From Lithospermum erythrorhizon (lineage: Eukaryota > Streptophyta > Magnoliopsida > Boraginales > Boraginaceae), in NCBI GenBank assembly GCA_019722365.1, contig JADFUC010001287.1:124001-188000 (forward strand): 64,000 nucleotides of DNA, in the 5' to 3' direction. Positions 62,089 through 64,000 of this stretch are shown in pieces (within the stretch, counting starts at the first letter, position 1; every line of letters starts with the position of its first letter). The notes under the pieces were generated by a model. That model ran no database searches. It worked only from the letters and a program-made list of their open reading frames with translations, and was not told the origin of the DNA. Made by a program: the position numbers and the translations under genes.

Positions 62089-64000
62089 TTACCTGTCGCA
62101 AAAAATAAGACGACCATTTTGCTGCAATTTAGAAGGAAATGGAGCCTGACATGAGGTGATATGAGACTTGAGGCGGGGTATGTTAGGATGTACACTTCGA
62201 CATCGGTGGCATCTCAATTCCATTTTGAGGTGACTCTCATCGTCTATGAGTGCTGGCTTCCCATTTCTACTAACTTCCTCTATTACATCAACTGAATCCA
62301 GGAAAAACAGAGTAGTGAACGAATTCCAATGTTTTTTGTTCTTTAGATGATTCGAATTGAAATCTTGGCTGATCACATGAAGGTGCAGTTGCCTCATTGA
62401 AGGAACCTGCATGGTCACAAGATTTAACTCTATATAATTTAATTGGAAGAAAAATGATAAGTTCTAAAGGATGTCATGGTATAGAAATAAAAGGTAAAAA
62501 TGTAAGTAATGCATAAAATAACTTCAGGAATCAATAAACAGATTAAAGAGGACAACGATGAAGACATGCACATCGCCATCAGAAGTTTTAACCTGTAGCA
62601 AATATTCTTATAAATTATGACCAAGCAAGGGAACTGGAATAGGGAAAACAGGAGGAAAGAGGGCAGAAAATAAATGGTTGGAGGCATACAGAATGGTATC
62701 CCATACGGAAGATCAAAGTCTCATCGTCTTTCAATAAATTCTCAGCATGCTTTAACCCAATATGATGCATTTTATTCAATAAGGAGAGATGCTCTTTATC
62801 TACATCTGCAAGTGAATCAAGACCTTTAATACGTGCCAACACCAGCAAATGTTTTTGAGCCTGAAAGCAGCAGAATAGTTTAATTATAGTTGCTCGTTGA
62901 TCTAAAGAGAAAAGAAACATGTGAAAGATAGTCCAGGATAGTACAAACCTTCGGGTAAAGATCATTAATAACAACAACATCATCAGACAGCTCAATCACA
63001 TCTTTTTTATGCCTATCCGGATGCATGGCAATGTTGTGAAGGGCTTGAGCATAAGAAGCCCATGTCTTGCTCATGCCCTTAGTTCTTTCGATATTTGGAG
63101 GCTCTTGTTTACTATCAGAATAGAAAACTTCAGTTCCAAGTTCTTTATAGAAGCCCTTGTACCTTTTATTGTTTTGAGGCTGATCAAGAGCTTCCCTCCC
63201 ACTCACTTTCTGGTGACCTTTTCCAGGACTTCTATAAAGGTGATCTTGTGTTTCTAGGGATTTATCAATGGTTGGAGTCAAGGAGGCTCCCTCCGGCCGG
63301 ACTATAGAAACGAAAGCTTCAAAAAGTGAAGAATAAGCTTTCCGAAGTACATTGCAACCTTTAACATAATCATTTTTTAGACAGTCTGGTCTCTGTGGAT
63401 TCATATTTGGTCCAAGAACGTGAACTACATGTGTCACACCCTCTCTAATAAACAAAGGTGATGTTGAAGAGATGGGGACAACCACAGAATTCCCTGGTTG
63501 AAGGGAAGTAGCTCTTTCTTTTGTAGCACTCTCAAGTTCAGGACCTGCAGCACTAAATATAGCAGCATTCACGCCTCCACCTCCAGGTTTTAGTCGCCTG
63601 AACAATAGTACATTTCAGATAACCTTTCAGACACGATGTATAGAGCAACAAAAACATCCACTATTGTTATAAATAGTGAAGACACAGAATGAAGAGCAAC
63701 AAAAACATTCACTATTGTTATAATTAGTGAAGACACAGAATGCATAGAGAAACAAAAACCTTCACCACTGTTTAGTAATAGATAAAAACCTCAAATAAAT
63801 AGTAAATGCAAGAAAAAATTCCTAAAACTTCTAGTTCTTAACAAAATCTGTAAGATTTAGGTATTTGCAAAACCTACCAATTAGTTGCATTGGCAATAAC
63901 ATTGCATTGCAAACCTCCTCTTGAGTAGAGTTGAGTAATATCTCCTACAAATGTGAAGAACTTACTGGAATCAATGTTTCTCTGCGCTATTTTTCTCCTA
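62089..64000 (-). CDS. APTX: Aprataxin-like protein (annotated in plants as bHLH140), 3' part
   Basis: Partial gene; the 5' end lies beyond 64000. Exons visible: 64000-63878, 63597-62949, 62860-62690, 62406-62089, about 419 residues in one frame. The macro domain comes first (FFTFVGDITQLYSRGGLQCN, ANATNWRLKPGGGGVNAAIF, THVVHVLGPNMNPQRPD). A polar linker follows, then a HIT domain with SMRQLHLHVISQDF, whose HxHx motif is the catalytic His triad of aprataxins. It ends with the C2H-C zinc finger CHRCRSVHP...SHITSC. Aprataxins remove 5'-AMP from abortive DNA ligation products in the nucleus. Plant homologues also carry an N-terminal polynucleotide-kinase-like domain, which would be off the window. 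Introns are GT-AG. Confidence 0.94.
63642..63783. repeat. 51-bp tandem repeat in the aprataxin intron
   Basis: AGAGCAACAAAAACATCCAC starts units at 63642, 63693 and, more diverged, 63746. Each unit contains TTCACTATTGTTATAA and TAGTGAAGACACAGAATG, which also form an imperfect hairpin (CACTATTG...TAGTG). Confidence 0.85.

Noticed and set aside
1..64000. Search for CRISPR arrays, operons, bacterial or viral gene clusters and rRNA
   Set aside because: None present; spaced repeats are minisatellites or transposon parts, and all genes are spliced plant genes or retroelement and transposon remnants.

Overview
The window is plant nuclear DNA, most likely from a eudicot. It is AT-rich. Every host gene has many short exons with GT-AG introns (one GC-AG), and the gene set is typical of plants: a plastid root-type ferredoxin-NADP reductase, a MAP70 microtubule protein and a plant-type macro/HIT aprataxin. 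The rest is largely decayed transposons: Copia LTR elements, hAT DNA transposons, a LINE and MITEs. I cannot name the species.

Layout. 1-9627: a dead Copia element on the minus strand, split in its integrase by a 4.9-kb hAT element (about 2056-6982) that carries transposase remnants and a 32-bp minisatellite. 10973-11203: a Stowaway MITE. 11900-26316: the main gene island, with the OLA1/YchF ATPase (minus, 12 exons, 394 aa), mitochondrial ribosomal protein mS33 (plus, 101 aa, divergent from OLA1) and root-type FNR (minus, 4 coding exons found). 28286-32657: a 4.4-kb hAT-like element with a perfect 8-bp target duplication. 33-37 kb: a 5'-truncated hAT transposase with spliced C-terminal exons, and a second Stowaway. 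38167-39388: a TRIM-sized LTR element with a 5-bp target duplication. 41.8-42.9 kb: a SIRE-type Copia gag fragment. 44156-46250: another hAT-like element with a perfect 8-bp duplication. 48107-54016: a Copia element with both LTRs, broken by frameshifts and by a nested LINE. 54.7-55.8 kb: a 1.1-kb AAT/ATT low-complexity tract. 56477-60122: MAP70 (10 exons, 552 aa). 62089-64000: the 3' part of an aprataxin-like gene (minus), which continues off the right end.

The host genes are unrelated housekeeping genes in divergent or convergent pairs, not an operon or cluster. OLA1 and mS33 share a region of about 0.9 kb between their 5' ends. mS33/FNR and MAP70/aprataxin converge.

I found no clearly new biological system. 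The most unusual material is the set of hAT-like elements. Three of them (2056, 28286 and 44156) have TAG...CTA-type ends, each with its own subterminal motif. The 4.4-kb element also holds scattered copies of a 14-bp motif and a possible captured coding fragment.
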